Shown: positions 7,628-16,620, counted from the first letter of the stretch. The stretch is 64,000 bases of DNA from Silvimonas soli (GCF_030035605.1 NZ_CP106736.1:1550001-1614000); one strand, 5' to 3'. Notes: a model not told the origin generated them from the sequence alone. Program-made: numbers and translations.

Positions 7628-9295
7628 ATGAAACTTCTTCACTTCACCTGGGTACCTGTGCTGGCCGCCCTGCTTGCTGGCTGCGGCGGTTCTTCTGACA
7701 GTTCGAGCACTCCCACTCCGACGCCTACACCGGCCCCGACGCCAGCGCCGGTTGCGGTCGGCCCGACTGCGAAGCGAGTCTTGCTGATCAGCATCGACGG
7801 CATGCATCAACAAGATCTGAGCGTTTGCGTGGCCAACGGCGGTTGCCCCAATCTGGCGACGCTGGCGCAAACCGGCGTGACGTATACCGGTGCCACCACG
7901 CCGGGCTTGTCGGATTCTTTCCCCGGTCTGGCCGCGCAACTCACTGGCGGTTCGCCCAAGACCGCAGGCTTGTTCTACGACGTGTCTTATGACCGCACGC
8001 TGTACGCGCCAGGCGACGCCACCTGTACCGGCGCTCAAGGCTGGAACGTGGTGTTTGATGAGACGACAGGTGTTGATGCGTTGAATGGCGGCGCACTGGT
8101 GCACATTGATGGCGGTGGCTCGTTCAACCCGCAGGCGATCCCGCATCAGAAGCTCAATGGCGTATGCGTGCCGGTTTATCCGCATAACTACATCAAGACC
8201 AACACCATTTTTGAAGTGGTCAAAGCCAATCTGGCTGGCTCGCGTACGGCATGGGCAGACAAGCATGCCTGGGGTTATGACTGGGTGAATGGTCCTTCCG
8301 GCAAGGGTGTGGATGATCTGGCCCGCACGGAGATCAACTCTACCGATGCCGCTACCGGCACGGATTACACCGACGTCTATACCCACACCGAAACCTTCGA
8401 CAATCTGCACGTGCAGGCCATCATCAACCAGATTGACGGGAAAGACTCCACCGGCGCTGCAGCCAGCGTGCCGACGCTGTTCGGCACCAATTTCCAGACT
8501 TTGAGCGTGGCACAGAAAGCAACGCGGGCCAGCGGCGGCGGTTATACCGACGCGGTCTTCACCCCGGGCCCGCAAGTCAGCGCAGCCATCAAGTATGTGG
8601 ATGCCGCGCTGGGCAAGATGGTGGCAGAACTCAAGGCGCAGAACCTGTATTCATCGACCTTGATTGTAGTGTCCGCCAAGCATGGCCAGTCGCCTTCCGA
8701 TCATTCCTTGCTGATCAAGAATGGCGATACGTTGAGCGCCTTGCTCCAGGCAAACAATTATCTGGATTCGACCGGGCACTTTGGCCAGAACGCCACCACC
8801 AGCGGCAGCCTGAATGATGGCACCGGCTTGTCCGGCACTGGCATGGTACAAGACGATGATGTCGGCCTGATCTGGCTGCATGACCAGTCACAACTGCCCG
8901 CCGTGCTGGCTACCTTGCAGGCCAATAACGGTTGTACCGGCACCGGCATCTGCGCCAACAACGCCCAGGCTTATATCTTGTCGGGCTCGCAACTGGCGGC
9001 AAAATTTGGCGACCCGGCACAAGGTCGTACGCCAGATATCATCGTGCAACCTAATCCGGGCGTCATTTACACCAGCAGCACCAAGAAAGATGCCGAACAC
9101 GGTGGCAACGCGCCAGACGACAGCCACGTAGCGCTGCTGGTTTCCTACCCGACATTGACCGGGCAGACCAACACCACGGCGGTTGGGACCACGCAGATTG
9201 CCCCGACCATCCTCAAGGCACTGGGCCTGGCACCGACCTTGCTGAACGCGGTGCAGGTGGAAGGCACTGCGGTACTGCCAGCGTTGGGATATTGA
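7628..9295 (+). CDS. Lipoprotein with alkaline phosphatase/nucleotide pyrophosphatase fold
   Basis: 555 residues. The N-terminus is a lipoprotein signal with lipobox LLAGC (Cys at about residue 18), then a Ser/Thr/Pro/Ala-rich spacer, so it should be anchored to an envelope membrane. The catalytic domain starts at about residue 50: LISIDGMHQ gives the first metal-ligand Asp, DSFPG aligns with the nucleophile segment of NPP-type phosphodiesterases (Ser instead of Thr), SAKHGQSP carries a metal-ligand His, and DAEHGG near the C-terminus another. Several Cys pairs suggest disulfides. Substrate is unknown (phosphodiester or phosphonate monoester). Upstream DNA is AT-rich and a strong terminator follows. 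Confidence 0.82.
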   Translation: MKLLHFTWVPVLAALLAGCGGSSDSSSTPTPTPTPAPTPAPVAVGPTAKRVLLISIDGMHQQDLSVCVANGGCPNLATLAQTGVTYTGATTPGLSDSFPGLAAQLTGGSPKTAGLFYDVSYDRTLYAPGDATCTGAQGWNVVFDETTGVDALNGGALVHIDGGGSFNPQAIPHQKLNGVCVPVYPHNYIKTNTIFEVVKANLAGSRTAWADKHAWGYDWVNGPSGKGVDDLARTEINSTDAATGTDYTDVYTHTETFDNLHVQAIINQIDGKDSTGAAASVPTLFGTNFQTLSVAQKATRASGGGYTDAVFTPGPQVSAAIKYVDAALGKMVAELKAQNLYSSTLIVVSAKHGQSPSDHSLLIKNGDTLSALLQANNYLDSTGHFGQNATTSGSLNDGTGLSGTGMVQDDDVGLIWLHDQSQLPAVLATLQANNGCTGTGICANNAQAYILSGSQLAAKFGDPAQGRTPDIIVQPNPGVIYTSSTKKDAEHGGNAPDDSHVALLVSYPTLTGQTNTTAVGTTQIAPTILKALGLAPTLLNAVQVEGTAVLPALGY

Positions 9296-9338
9296 TTCAC
9301 CCAATCGACAAAACGCACGTAGCAAACTGGTAAAAGAA

Positions 9339-9360
9339 AACGGCCCGCTGGGCCGTTTTT
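9339..9360 (+). terminator. Rho-independent terminator after the phosphodiesterase-like gene
   Basis: AACGGCCC (9339-9346), loop GCT, GGGCCGTT (9350-9357) followed by a run of T. Preceded by A residues, so it could also act in reverse for the convergent kinase gene. Confidence 0.85.
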
Positions 9361-9403
9361 TTCATATGGATGTACGGATATCCCGCTTGGGCCTTTGCCG
9401 CTG

Positions 9404-10783
9404 CTAGTTGGCAGAGTCTGGTGCGGCAAGCACATCCAGCGCGGGAAACGTCACCCGTACCCGCAGGCCACGCTGCCGGTTTTCATCTACGTATGCCAGT
9501 GCGATATGGGCGCCGATACGTTCGGTAATGACCTTGACGATGGATAGACCCAGCCCCGCGCCGGTTTCGTCATTGCCCAGCACGCGATAAAACGGATCAA
9601 ACACCCGCGCCAGTTCTGTGGCAGAAATTCCGGGACCGGTATCGTCAACCTGCAACACGACCTGCTCGCCGTGCGCTTCCACCGCAAGGTCTATTCGCCC
9701 GCCAGCGGGGGTGTAACGAATCGCATTATCCAGCAGATTTTTGACCAGCACTTTCAGGTCGGCCTCCTGGGCACGGATCAGCGCGTCCTTGCCATCGACC
9801 ACGCCGATATCAAGCTGCTTGGCTTCGGCCAGTGGCAGCAGGTCTTCCAGCACCAGCCGAAAAATATGCTGGATCGACACCGTATTGGGTACGTCGCCAG
9901 CCGTGCCTTGCATTCGCGCCAGGGTCAGCAGTTGGTCGATCAGGATGCGGGCGCGTTCGATGCCACCGCGCAAGGCAGTCAGGCGCTCTTGCGCCTGGGG
10001 CGACATTGGGGCCGTACTCAGCCGTTCGGCCTGTAACGACAGCGCGGTGAGCGGCGAGCGCAATTCATGCGCGGCGTCCGCCACAAAGCGCCGCTGGCCT
10101 TCCATTGATTGAGCCACCCGCCCCAGCAAGCGGTTGATGGCCACCACAAACGGGCGGATTTCGCTGGGCAAGGTATGCGGTGCGATCGGGTGCAGTTCTT
10201 GCTCACCGCGCTGGTCAATTTCCTGCGAGAGTTCGGCAATCAGCCTGAACATCTTGCGCACCAGATCGGCCACCACCAGCAACAACACTGGCACCAGAAT
10301 CAGAAACGGCAACAAAGTGCGCAAGGCGCTATCACGGGCGATTTCGTCCCGGACGACCGTTTCTTGCGACACCGCAATGCGCGCACCACCGCGCACGGTT
10401 TTGATCAGCACTCGATAAGTATCGTCGCCGGTGACCAGTGTTTGCATTCCGTCTTTCAAACTGGCCGACAGCGCCGGTGTTGATCTGTCGTCATCGCCGG
10501 GCGTATTGGCGTCAACCGGAACACGCTGCACCACGACTCTGACATCTTCCTCTCGGTCGGAGAGTTTGCGCGGGTTGCCTACTGGTGGGAGCGGCAAGTG
10601 ATGCTCGTCAAACAACAAGGCGACCTGACGCAGCGTCTCATCCTGCAGTTCGTGCGCTTCATCCTGGGCTGTAAAAAAAGAAAACGCGCCAGCAATGATG
10701 GCGACGCCCAGGATGACCACTGCCAACCACAGCGACAACCGCAGTTGCAGCGAGTCTTTTATTCGCTCTTTGAAACCATCCAT
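9404..10783 (-). CDS. Two-component sensor histidine kinase, QseC/PmrB type
   Basis: 459 residues, two membrane helices (about 15-37 and 158-178) bounding a periplasmic sensor of roughly 120 residues, then HAMP-like linker, HisKA and HATPase domains. The phosphoacceptor is His239 in ADAAHELRSPL; N box NLLDNAIRYTP, G1 DDTGPGIS and G2 GAGLGLSI are intact, so the kinase should be active. Its start overlaps the regulator's end by 25 bp, as is usual for co-translated pairs. The periplasmic domain is rich in Asp and Glu, which in PmrB-like kinases can bind metal cations or cationic peptides; the actual signal here is unknown. Confidence 0.93.
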   Translation of the reverse strand: MDGFKERIKDSLQLRLSLWLAVVILGVAIIAGAFSFFTAQDEAHELQDETLRQVALLFDEHHLPLPPVGNPRKLSDREEDVRVVVQRVPVDANTPGDDDRSTPALSASLKDGMQTLVTGDDTYRVLIKTVRGGARIAVSQETVVRDEIARDSALRTLLPFLILVPVLLLVVADLVRKMFRLIAELSQEIDQRGEQELHPIAPHTLPSEIRPFVVAINRLLGRVAQSMEGQRRFVADAAHELRSPLTALSLQAERLSTAPMSPQAQERLTALRGGIERARILIDQLLTLARMQGTAGDVPNTVSIQHIFRLVLEDLLPLAEAKQLDIGVVDGKDALIRAQEADLKVLVKNLLDNAIRYTPAGGRIDLAVEAHGEQVVLQVDDTGPGISATELARVFDPFYRVLGNDETGAGLGLSIVKVITERIGAHIALAYVDENRQRGLRVRVTFPALDVLAAPDSAN

Positions 10784-11424
10784 CCCACGCCCCTTATATT
10801 TTTGATGGCTTCGTTGCCCAGTTTTTTGCGTAGTGAGTGGATCAGAAACTCAACCACGTTGCTTTCGACTTCTTCGCCCCAGCCATAAATGCGGTCTTCC
10901 AGCGCGGACCGCGACAAAATCGCACCGGGACGGCTCATCAAGGCTTGCAGCAATGAAAACTCGCGGCTGGACAAGCGCTGCGGCGCGCCATCCTTGAAGG
11001 TGGCTTCACGGGTGGTTGGGTCCAGTTCCAGAATGCCATTGCTCATGACCGGCATGACATGGCCATTTTTGCGCCTCAGTACGGCGCGGATGCGGGCCAG
11101 CAATTCGGCCATCTCAAATGGCTTGAGCACGTAGTCGTCAGCACCGCTATCCAGCCCGGCCAACCGGTCAGCCAGCGCGTCACGCGCAGTAATGATCAAT
11201 ATCGGCACCGGGTTATCACTGCTGCGGATGCTGCGCAGTACGCTCAGGCCATCTTTGCCCGGCAAGCCCAGATCAAGCAGCACGACGTCGTAATACTGAC
11301 AGGCGAGCGTATCCATGGCGTTTTGCCCGTTACGCACCCAATCTACCGCGCAGGATGCGTCACGCAGCGCGGCCTGGATTACCTCGCCGATCATGGCGTC
11401 ATCTTCGACCAGCAATACCCTCAT
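10759..11424 (-). CDS. OmpR-family response regulator, QseB/PmrA type
   Basis: 221 residues: receiver domain (acidic pocket EDD at 7-9, phosphoacceptor Asp51 in LLDLGLPG, Lys of LKPFEM) and a winged-helix output domain ending IRGVGWMV. Partner of the overlapping kinase. It is the third gene from the promoter of a reverse-strand run that begins with a PAP2 phosphatase and a DUF347 protein, 127 bp downstream of the latter, so it may be both co-transcribed with and a regulator of those envelope genes. A CTTAG direct repeat with 11-bp spacing in front of the first gene fits the recognition style of this regulator class. Confidence 0.93.
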   Translation of the reverse strand: MRVLLVEDDAMIGEVIQAALRDASCAVDWVRNGQNAMDTLACQYYDVVLLDLGLPGKDGLSVLRSIRSSDNPVPILIITARDALADRLAGLDSGADDYVLKPFEMAELLARIRAVLRRKNGHVMPVMSNGILELDPTTREATFKDGAPQRLSSREFSLLQALMSRPGAILSRSALEDRIYGWGEEVESNVVEFLIHSLRKKLGNEAIKNIRGVGWMVSKSE

Positions 11425-11551
11425 AACGACCTCACCGACTTGATAACGAGCGCTTCCGCGTGCTGAGCCAAAGCGCTATGCAAGAATCCACAGGGCAATT
11501 CATCAAACTTGTTTATACACAGCCTGCCCTGCCTGCATGGCGCGCAACCGC

Positions 11552-12343
11552 TTACTCCAGCCATTGCGATCCAGTCAGATGCTTGCGGGTAGCGCTGAGA
11601 TATCCCACCAGGCCAATAGTGGTCAGCAAGAATAACCCGCTGGTGACCAGCTTGCCCAAGCCCAGACCACCGTCATGGACCGGCTGGGCCAACCAGTCGC
11701 TACAGGCATTTCCAAAGGAGCAAGTCAGCACGCAGGCGGCCCAGAAACAACTGGTGGCGCTGAACTCCAGCAGGTAATGGCCCACTGCAACCAGCCCGAG
11801 CGCGACACCCAGTAACAGAACCGTGAAGGCATAACCGGGATGCAGATTTTCTGCCACCCAGTCGCCAGCGATTGTTCCCAGCGCAAAGGTGAACAGGATG
11901 GCTAGCCAGTAAAACAACTCACGTTTGCGGGTGACTATCGAGCGAAAGGACACCGAACTTTCTTCGGCATGCCACACAGCCAAAGTAATCCATAACATCA
12001 CGCAGAACAAACCAGTGGCATAGGTCAGCGGCACACTCAGTTGGTCAATCAGGCTGTCGCTGAGCAACGCACCGGCCATGCCAACCAGCAACATGCAGCA
12101 CCAGTACAGCCACGGCGTGAACTGACGGCTGCGCACCTGCGCTGGCAATATCGCCATCAGCAAGATCCCAAGGACCATGCAATAACCCGTCAGACCTGAT
12201 CGCGGATCGGCATTGAGCAAATCCGCTGCCGACTTGCCGACGGTGGTCGACATCATTTTGATCAACCAGAACAGCATCGTCACGTCCGGCACTTTGACCG
12301 GCCTTGCGGGAGCAGGTATTTCGGTGGCGAAATCGATCACCAT
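11552..12343 (-). CDS. DUF347 / COG4705 polytopic membrane protein
   Basis: 263 residues from the ATG at 12343, which has CAGGAG in front; a longer frame would start inside the preceding PAP2 gene. About eight membrane helices. The DUF347 repeat signature occurs clearly near the N-terminus (MLFWLIKMMSTTVGKSAADLL) and in weaker form later (FYWLAILFTFALGTIAGDW; CFWAACVLTCSFGNACSDW), the internal repeat that defines the family. No biochemical function is established that I can cite; homologues often sit beside two-component systems and PAP2 phosphatases, as here. It lies 43 bp after the PAP2 gene. Confidence 0.82.
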   Translation of the reverse strand: MVIDFATEIPAPARPVKVPDVTMLFWLIKMMSTTVGKSAADLLNADPRSGLTGYCMVLGILLMAILPAQVRSRQFTPWLYWCCMLLVGMAGALLSDSLIDQLSVPLTYATGLFCVMLWITLAVWHAEESSVSFRSIVTRKRELFYWLAILFTFALGTIAGDWVAENLHPGYAFTVLLLGVALGLVAVGHYLLEFSATSCFWAACVLTCSFGNACSDWLAQPVHDGGLGLGKLVTSGLFLLTTIGLVGYLSATRKHLTGSQWLE

Positions 12344-12386
12344 AAACTCCTGCCCACCAAAGTCACCACACTGTGGTCGTAGCGGG

Positions 12387-12980
12387 TCATTTTGGTATCC
12401 AGCCACGTCTGATGAGTGGTTGCCCGACAAAGCGGTAACATTGTTCCACCCATTGAAACAGCCAGCTCATCAAGCGTTGTGGCTGGCGGCATAGCGCGGC
12501 AGTGAGGGCTGCGACAATGGCAGCACCCAGCATATCCAGCGAGAAATGCACGCCCAGATAAATACGCGCCCACGCCACTGGTAAACCCGTTAACGCCAGT
12601 GCGACGCCGATTCGGCGCAGGTGTGGATGCAAAGCCAGGCTGAATGCCACGGCCCAAAGCAGCGTGAGGTGATCACTGGGGAAAGATGAGTCAGCCACGT
12701 GCTGGATCAAGGTATGCCCCACACCGATCATGAACGGGCGCGGGTGCTGCCAGACCAGGCCAATCAACTGGTTCAGACCCAGCGCAAGCAGACCGGCAGT
12801 GGCGGCCTCTGTGGCAAAACGGCGGGTGGACGGGCTGCCACGCAACCAGCAGATCACCAGCAGCAACGGCACCAGCCAGATCAAATAATCAGCCAGCACC
12901 GTCGCGCACAGCACGGTCCCGGCGGCGGGGTGAGCAGGCGCATTCATCCACAAAAACAGCGCTTGATTGAGTTCTTCCAA
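12387..12980 (-). CDS. PAP2-family phosphatase, undecaprenyl-diphosphatase (BcrC/YbjG) type
   Basis: 197 residues if translation begins at TTG 12980, which has GGAG 7 bases upstream and gives the family's normal LEELNQALF start; a reading from 13058 adds 26 residues with no homology-like character. Six membrane helices and the three PAP2 motifs are seen: QHPRPF, SFPSDH, and ARIYLGVHFSLD with catalytic His and Asp. BcrC-type enzymes dephosphorylate undecaprenyl diphosphate on the outer face of the inner membrane, recycling the wall lipid carrier; some act on lipid A phosphate. Co-transcription with DUF347 and a PmrAB/QseBC-like system would suit envelope-stress control. Confidence 0.87.
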   Translation of the reverse strand: MEELNQALFLWMNAPAHPAAGTVLCATVLADYLIWLVPLLLVICWLRGSPSTRRFATEAATAGLLALGLNQLIGLVWQHPRPFMIGVGHTLIQHVADSSFPSDHLTLLWAVAFSLALHPHLRRIGVALALTGLPVAWARIYLGVHFSLDMLGAAIVAALTAALCRQPQRLMSWLFQWVEQCYRFVGQPLIRRGWIPK

Positions 12981-13110
12981 TTTCCAGCTCCGTAAACCAG
13001 GCAAAGCCTGCTGCCAGCCCAAAGGGGTGGCCGTGGCGCAAACACAAGCTGCGCACAATTTTGAAAGCTGGAATGTACCTGGGCTGACTTAGCCAGGACT
13101 GAGGTCGGCG

Positions 13111-13126
13111 CTAAGGCTGTTCTAAG
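13111..13126 (-). promoter_or_regulatory. Candidate response-regulator direct repeat upstream of the PAP2 operon
   Basis: On the reverse strand CTTAG-N6-CTTAG, that is two direct half-sites 11 bp apart (CTAAG at 13111-13115 and 13122-13126 on the + strand), about 130 bp before the PAP2 start. OmpR/PhoB-class regulators bind such 11-bp-spaced repeats, and PmrA/QseB sites are CTTAA(G)-like. Assignment to the regulator of this operon is inference. Confidence 0.4.
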
Positions 13127-13336
13127 TATCAAAGAACATGCTAATGAAGCGCGCAATTGCGCTTGAAACGGGGTGAGGAAGTTTGCGTACCAGCTTTGCA
13201 GGCTCGGTCCGGGGGGTCCGGGCAAGCGTGAAGGCGCGGTTACACCAAGTGAATCACTCTGCCTTCTTTGCAGTTCGATCTGCAGTAACGTCAGGACGCA
13301 ATGCTGCGCCTGGCAACACACACAGGGAGTTTTGCC

Positions 13337-13618
13337 ATGTCAGTTGGCGCCGTAGCATCCAGTTCGCTCAATGTTTCCATCAAATCGCCGGTCGCTTCGG
13401 CATCCAGCAGCAACACTGCATCTTCGGCCACTCAAGAAGCGAAAGAAACCGCAGCACAAACGGCACAAGAAGCCCGCGGTGGTGACCACCAAGCGCAACG
13501 GCTGGAACAAAAACGCGCCCAGGCGGCGGCCAATCAACCCGGTGCCACCCCGGCTGCATCCAGCCAAAGTTCGGTATTGACCAGCACTTCGGGCAATCTG
13601 ATCAACGTAAAAGCTTGA
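13337..13618 (+). CDS. Small Ala/Ser/Gln-rich hypothetical protein
   Basis: 93 residues from ATG 13337, fixed by GGGAG at 13325-13329. No signal peptide or membrane helix. The N-terminal third is Ser/Ala-rich; residues about 32-62 are a run of Glu, Lys, Gln and Ala (ATQEAKETAAQTAQEARGG, QRLEQKRAQAAA) likely to be helical; the end is Ser/Thr-rich and closes NLINVKA. Similar short proteins of Neisseriales are annotated only as hypothetical. It is a stand-alone gene between two reverse-strand units. Confidence 0.65.
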   Translation: MSVGAVASSSLNVSIKSPVASASSSNTASSATQEAKETAAQTAQEARGGDHQAQRLEQKRAQAAANQPGATPAASSQSSVLTSTSGNLINVKA

Positions 13619-13681
13619 AAACGCCAGGGTCAGTCGTCGATGCTGGCCAGCGCGGGACCAGCATTGGCGATTGTTTTATGG

Positions 13682-14695
13682 CTAACGCCCAAGCACCAGA
13701 ACGCGGAAAGTCCCCTCTTGCGCCACCGGACGGGCGCCAGGTCCGCCAGCTGATGCTGCCGGGTCTTGTGGCTTGAAACTGGCAGTAGGCAAATATAGTT
13801 TGTGCAGCAGTGTGTCTGCCGCAATGGTACGAGCGCCAGGCGCTGTCTTGATGATTGCCACAGTCGCAAACTGGTTGGGCGCGGTTTGTGCCACCACGCT
13901 GACCGTGCCATCGCGACCATTGGCGCTTATGGCGTAGCCATCCAGTAACGCTACCCCATCCGCGCCACGACCAATCGGTGCTTGCCCCAGCACCTTGCCA
14001 GTCACCGGATCGCTAATCACCATCACGCCATTGCCGCATACCGAATACAGGTGTCCGCTGGTTTCATCACGCGCCAGACCGGTTGGACTGTCGCAGGGGC
14101 TAATCGAGTAGCGCTGCACCAGCGCGCCTTTGCGTATATCCAGCACGGCGACTTCATTGGTGTCTTCGATATTGAAAAACACCAGTCCGTAATTGTTGGT
14201 TTGCGCGAATTCCGGCTTGCCCCCGACGGCAATTGCGGGCTGCACCAGCTCCCCGGTTTTGGCATTCACAATGCTGATATCTTGCGATTTGCCATTGAAG
14301 GTCACCACGCGCTGGGTCGCGGCGTCATACACGATGGCATCCGGATTACTTCCCACCTTGATCCGCCGTCCGGGTTGCAGGGTTTCCAGTGCAAACTCGC
14401 CAATCTCGTTGTCGGCACCATTGCTGGTAAAGCCCAATCCCAGATCATGCGCGATAGCGATGCCGTGCACGCCATGGGTAGCCGCGATCACGCCCTGGAG
14501 CTTGCCGGTACGGGTATCGATCGCATCGGTCTGAGTGCCGTTCGCCACAAACAGGCGCTGGCTGGCGGCATCATATTGCAGGTAATCCCACCTGACCGGC
14601 CCATCAATGGCAATCTGCGCGGTGACTTTATAGTCAGGCGCGGCCAGCGCCACGGCGGTGGCCAACAGCATGCTCAGCAACAATCCCGTTTTCAT
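13682..14695 (-). CDS. Exported YncE-like beta-propeller protein
   Basis: 337 residues from the ATG at 14695 (complement) with GGAG 10 bases upstream. Signal peptide at 1-19 (LATAVALAAP), then repeated blades each with a strand pattern such as RLFVANGTQTDAIDTRTGKL, VVTFNGKSQDISIVNAKTGEL and HLYSVCGNGVMVISDPVTGKV, the YVTN/YncE-type seven-bladed propeller. No quinoprotein-ligand or catalytic residues are recognised; such proteins bind partners or DNA in the periplasm, and many are of unknown role. It is transcribed away from a MarR-type regulator with 187 bp between them, so the MarR operators may also affect it. Confidence 0.85.
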   Translation of the reverse strand: MKTGLLLSMLLATAVALAAPDYKVTAQIAIDGPVRWDYLQYDAASQRLFVANGTQTDAIDTRTGKLQGVIAATHGVHGIAIAHDLGLGFTSNGADNEIGEFALETLQPGRRIKVGSNPDAIVYDAATQRVVTFNGKSQDISIVNAKTGELVQPAIAVGGKPEFAQTNNYGLVFFNIEDTNEVAVLDIRKGALVQRYSISPCDSPTGLARDETSGHLYSVCGNGVMVISDPVTGKVLGQAPIGRGADGVALLDGYAISANGRDGTVSVVAQTAPNQFATVAIIKTAPGARTIAADTLLHKLYLPTASFKPQDPAASAGGPGARPVAQEGTFRVLVLGR

Positions 14696-14841
14696 TCCCG
14701 ACAGTCTCCTGGTGTAATGACGAAACACACACTCTTGGCTCGGTGCGTAATGCGCGCAGCATAACAGGCGTAGCCCGACATCGACGGATGCGCCATTCAT
14801 CGCCTCAACCCCCATTCAGCGCTTTCATTCAGACAGGCTTA

Positions 14842-14870
14842 TATGCAGTATGCATACATGCAGTTTGCAT
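14842..14870 (+). promoter_or_regulatory. Tandem palindromic operators in front of the MarR gene
   Basis: Two perfect dyads one turn and a half apart: ATGCA-GTA-TGCAT (14843-14855) and ATGCA-GTT-TGCAT (14858-14870), centre-to-centre 15 bp, ending only 2 bases before the MarR ribosome site. MarR proteins bind such short palindromes and repress their own operon, so autorepression is likely. Confidence 0.65.
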
Positions 14871-14882
14871 ATGAGGTGTGTC

Positions 14883-15419
14883 ATGGCTCTGCCCGTTGAA
14901 AACTTGCTGGGTGTGCTCGCCTTGCATGTCATGGATGAAATCCACGATCAGCCCATGCCTGCCGCACTAAGCGGGCTGACCACGCGGGCGGCGCTAAATG
15001 CAATTCATATCTATCCAGGCTGTTCAATTGAAACCCTGCGCGAGGTGCTGGACTTGTGTCACCCTGCGGCGGTGCGGGCGGTAGCCGGATTGGTTACCGC
15101 CGGCCTGGTCAGCAAAGACCCCGGGCGTGACAAACGCACTGTGGCGCTCAACCTGACCGAGGGCGGCTTGCTTGAACTGGAGCGAGTCATGGCGGCGCGT
15201 GATGCCATGCTGCAACGCGTGGTCGGACGCCTGGATAACTCCGAGCAAATCCAGCTGGAAGCATTGCTGATCAAAATGCTGTGGCACGAAACCCGCGACA
15301 GCCCGCACTCCATGCGCCTGTGCCGGTTATGCGACGATGGCCCTTGTCTGGAGGCAGGCTGCCCGGTGGAAAATCGCGCCACTGGCTTGCCCATGCCGAT
15401 TCATCAGGTGACAACGTGA
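14883..15419 (+). CDS. MarR-family regulator with C-terminal cysteine cluster
   Basis: 178 residues from ATG 14883 (GAGG at 14873-14876). Winged helix-turn-helix domain at about 30-110: SIETLREVLDLCHPAAVRAVAGLVTAGLV is the HTH, KDPGRDKRTVALNLTEGG the wing. After the dimerisation helices the C-terminus carries four cysteines in CRLCDDGPCLEAGCPVE, preceded by a His, which could bind zinc or an iron-sulfur cluster or act as a redox switch; this is inference. It overlaps the next gene, an MFS transporter, by 4 bp (GTGA), so it probably represses that exporter until an inducer is sensed. Confidence 0.9.
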   Translation: MALPVENLLGVLALHVMDEIHDQPMPAALSGLTTRAALNAIHIYPGCSIETLREVLDLCHPAAVRAVAGLVTAGLVSKDPGRDKRTVALNLTEGGLLELERVMAARDAMLQRVVGRLDNSEQIQLEALLIKMLWHETRDSPHSMRLCRLCDDGPCLEAGCPVENRATGLPMPIHQVTT

Positions 15420-16588
15420 CCGCCTCTTCCCGACTTCCGTGGCACACCATCAGTGCGCTAACGCTGGTGTCTTCATTTGCGCAGATCGGCCAGTTCGGCT
15501 TTGGCTTTATGGTGTTGCCACTGTGGCTGGCTCAGCATGGGCTGGATGCACCCCGCGCCGGTCTGTTCGCCGCCATGCAATGGACCGGCATGCTGGTCGG
15601 GCTGATAGGCACGCCTGGTCTGGCCGCACGCTTTGGAGCCCGTTTGGCGGTTGGCGCGGGTTTGCTGATCAGTGTTGCGGGCTTCGCCATCATGCCTTGG
15701 GCGCAATGGCCATTATGGTTACTGGCCGCGTTTTTGATTGGTGCGGGCTTGGGCGTGCGCTGGATTGCCAATGAATCCTGGCTGTATCGCCTGGTGCCGT
15801 CCGCCTACAGTGGCCGCGTGGTTGGTACGCACGAAACCCTGATTGCGCTGGCCGAAATCATCGCGCCGTCGTTTGCCGTGTGGCTGGGTATCGCGGGCGA
15901 TATGCCGTTTATTGCGGGTGGGCTGTTTACCTTGAGCGCGGTCATTCCATTACTGTTTGCCCGGGGCGACAGCCACGACCCGGCACATCATGCGCACTCA
16001 CCCGCACCGGCCACCAGCGCCAGCCGCTTTAGTCCGGTGATCAAACTGGGCATGGCCACCGCCGTGGTCGGTGGGCTATGCGCGGGTGCGTTCTATGGTT
16101 TGTTCCCGTTGTTTACCAGTGGCCGTGGAATATCCAGTACCGATTCGGCGAGTCTGCTGGCGTTGTTTGGCTTGGGCGCAGCCTTGTGCCAGATGCCCAT
16201 AGGCTGGCTGGCCGATCGCATCGGGCTGGCCGGAACCGTGTTGATCAGCAGCGTGGCTGCCGTGGTCTCCAGCCTGTTGCTACTACTCAGTTGGTCGCCC
16301 GCACTGGCAGCTGGTGCCTTTTTGCTGGGCGGCGTCACCGCGGCGTTTCTGACGCTGGCGGTCTACGCCGCCGCCAGCAGCCCGGTCAGCGCCATGGGCC
16401 GCAACATGCGCCTCATCACCGTGACCTACACCGGAAGCTCAATCCTCGGCCCGCTTGGCGCCGGTACCGGCATGAACCTGTGGGGTGGCGATGCCTTGTT
16501 GTGGCAGGAGATCGGGCTGGTGCTGCTGCTCGGCGCGGTGGCACTGGCGATGTTGCGGGTGGCGCGGACTGCCGCGTCTCAAATTTGA
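15416..16588 (+). CDS. MFS transporter, YcaD-like
   Basis: 390 residues starting at GTG 15416, which overlaps the TGA of the MarR gene; the longer frame from 15281 runs through that gene and is rejected. Twelve membrane helices with a central cytoplasmic loop (about residues 185-205, His/Ala/Pro-rich) between the two bundles. The first-loop motif region reads GTPGLAARFGARL and the second bundle has the repeat GWLADRIGLAG, typical MFS A-motif variants. The YcaD/MFS_1 group includes sugar and drug transporters; no substrate is known. Operon position points to efflux or uptake of whatever the Cys-rich MarR detects. Confidence 0.88.
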   Translation: MTASSRLPWHTISALTLVSSFAQIGQFGFGFMVLPLWLAQHGLDAPRAGLFAAMQWTGMLVGLIGTPGLAARFGARLAVGAGLLISVAGFAIMPWAQWPLWLLAAFLIGAGLGVRWIANESWLYRLVPSAYSGRVVGTHETLIALAEIIAPSFAVWLGIAGDMPFIAGGLFTLSAVIPLLFARGDSHDPAHHAHSPAPATSASRFSPVIKLGMATAVVGGLCAGAFYGLFPLFTSGRGISSTDSASLLALFGLGAALCQMPIGWLADRIGLAGTVLISSVAAVVSSLLLLLSWSPALAAGAFLLGGVTAAFLTLAVYAAASSPVSAMGRNMRLITVTYTGSSILGPLGAGTGMNLWGGDALLWQEIGLVLLLGAVALAMLRVARTAASQI

Positions 16589-16620
16589 CATAGCCCGCGC
16601 AGGCTCAGCGCCTCGATAAC

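Noticed and set aside
7610..8575. 321-codon reverse-strand frame opposite the phosphodiesterase-like gene
   Set aside because: Antisense shadow without motif, start signal or membrane/signal features.
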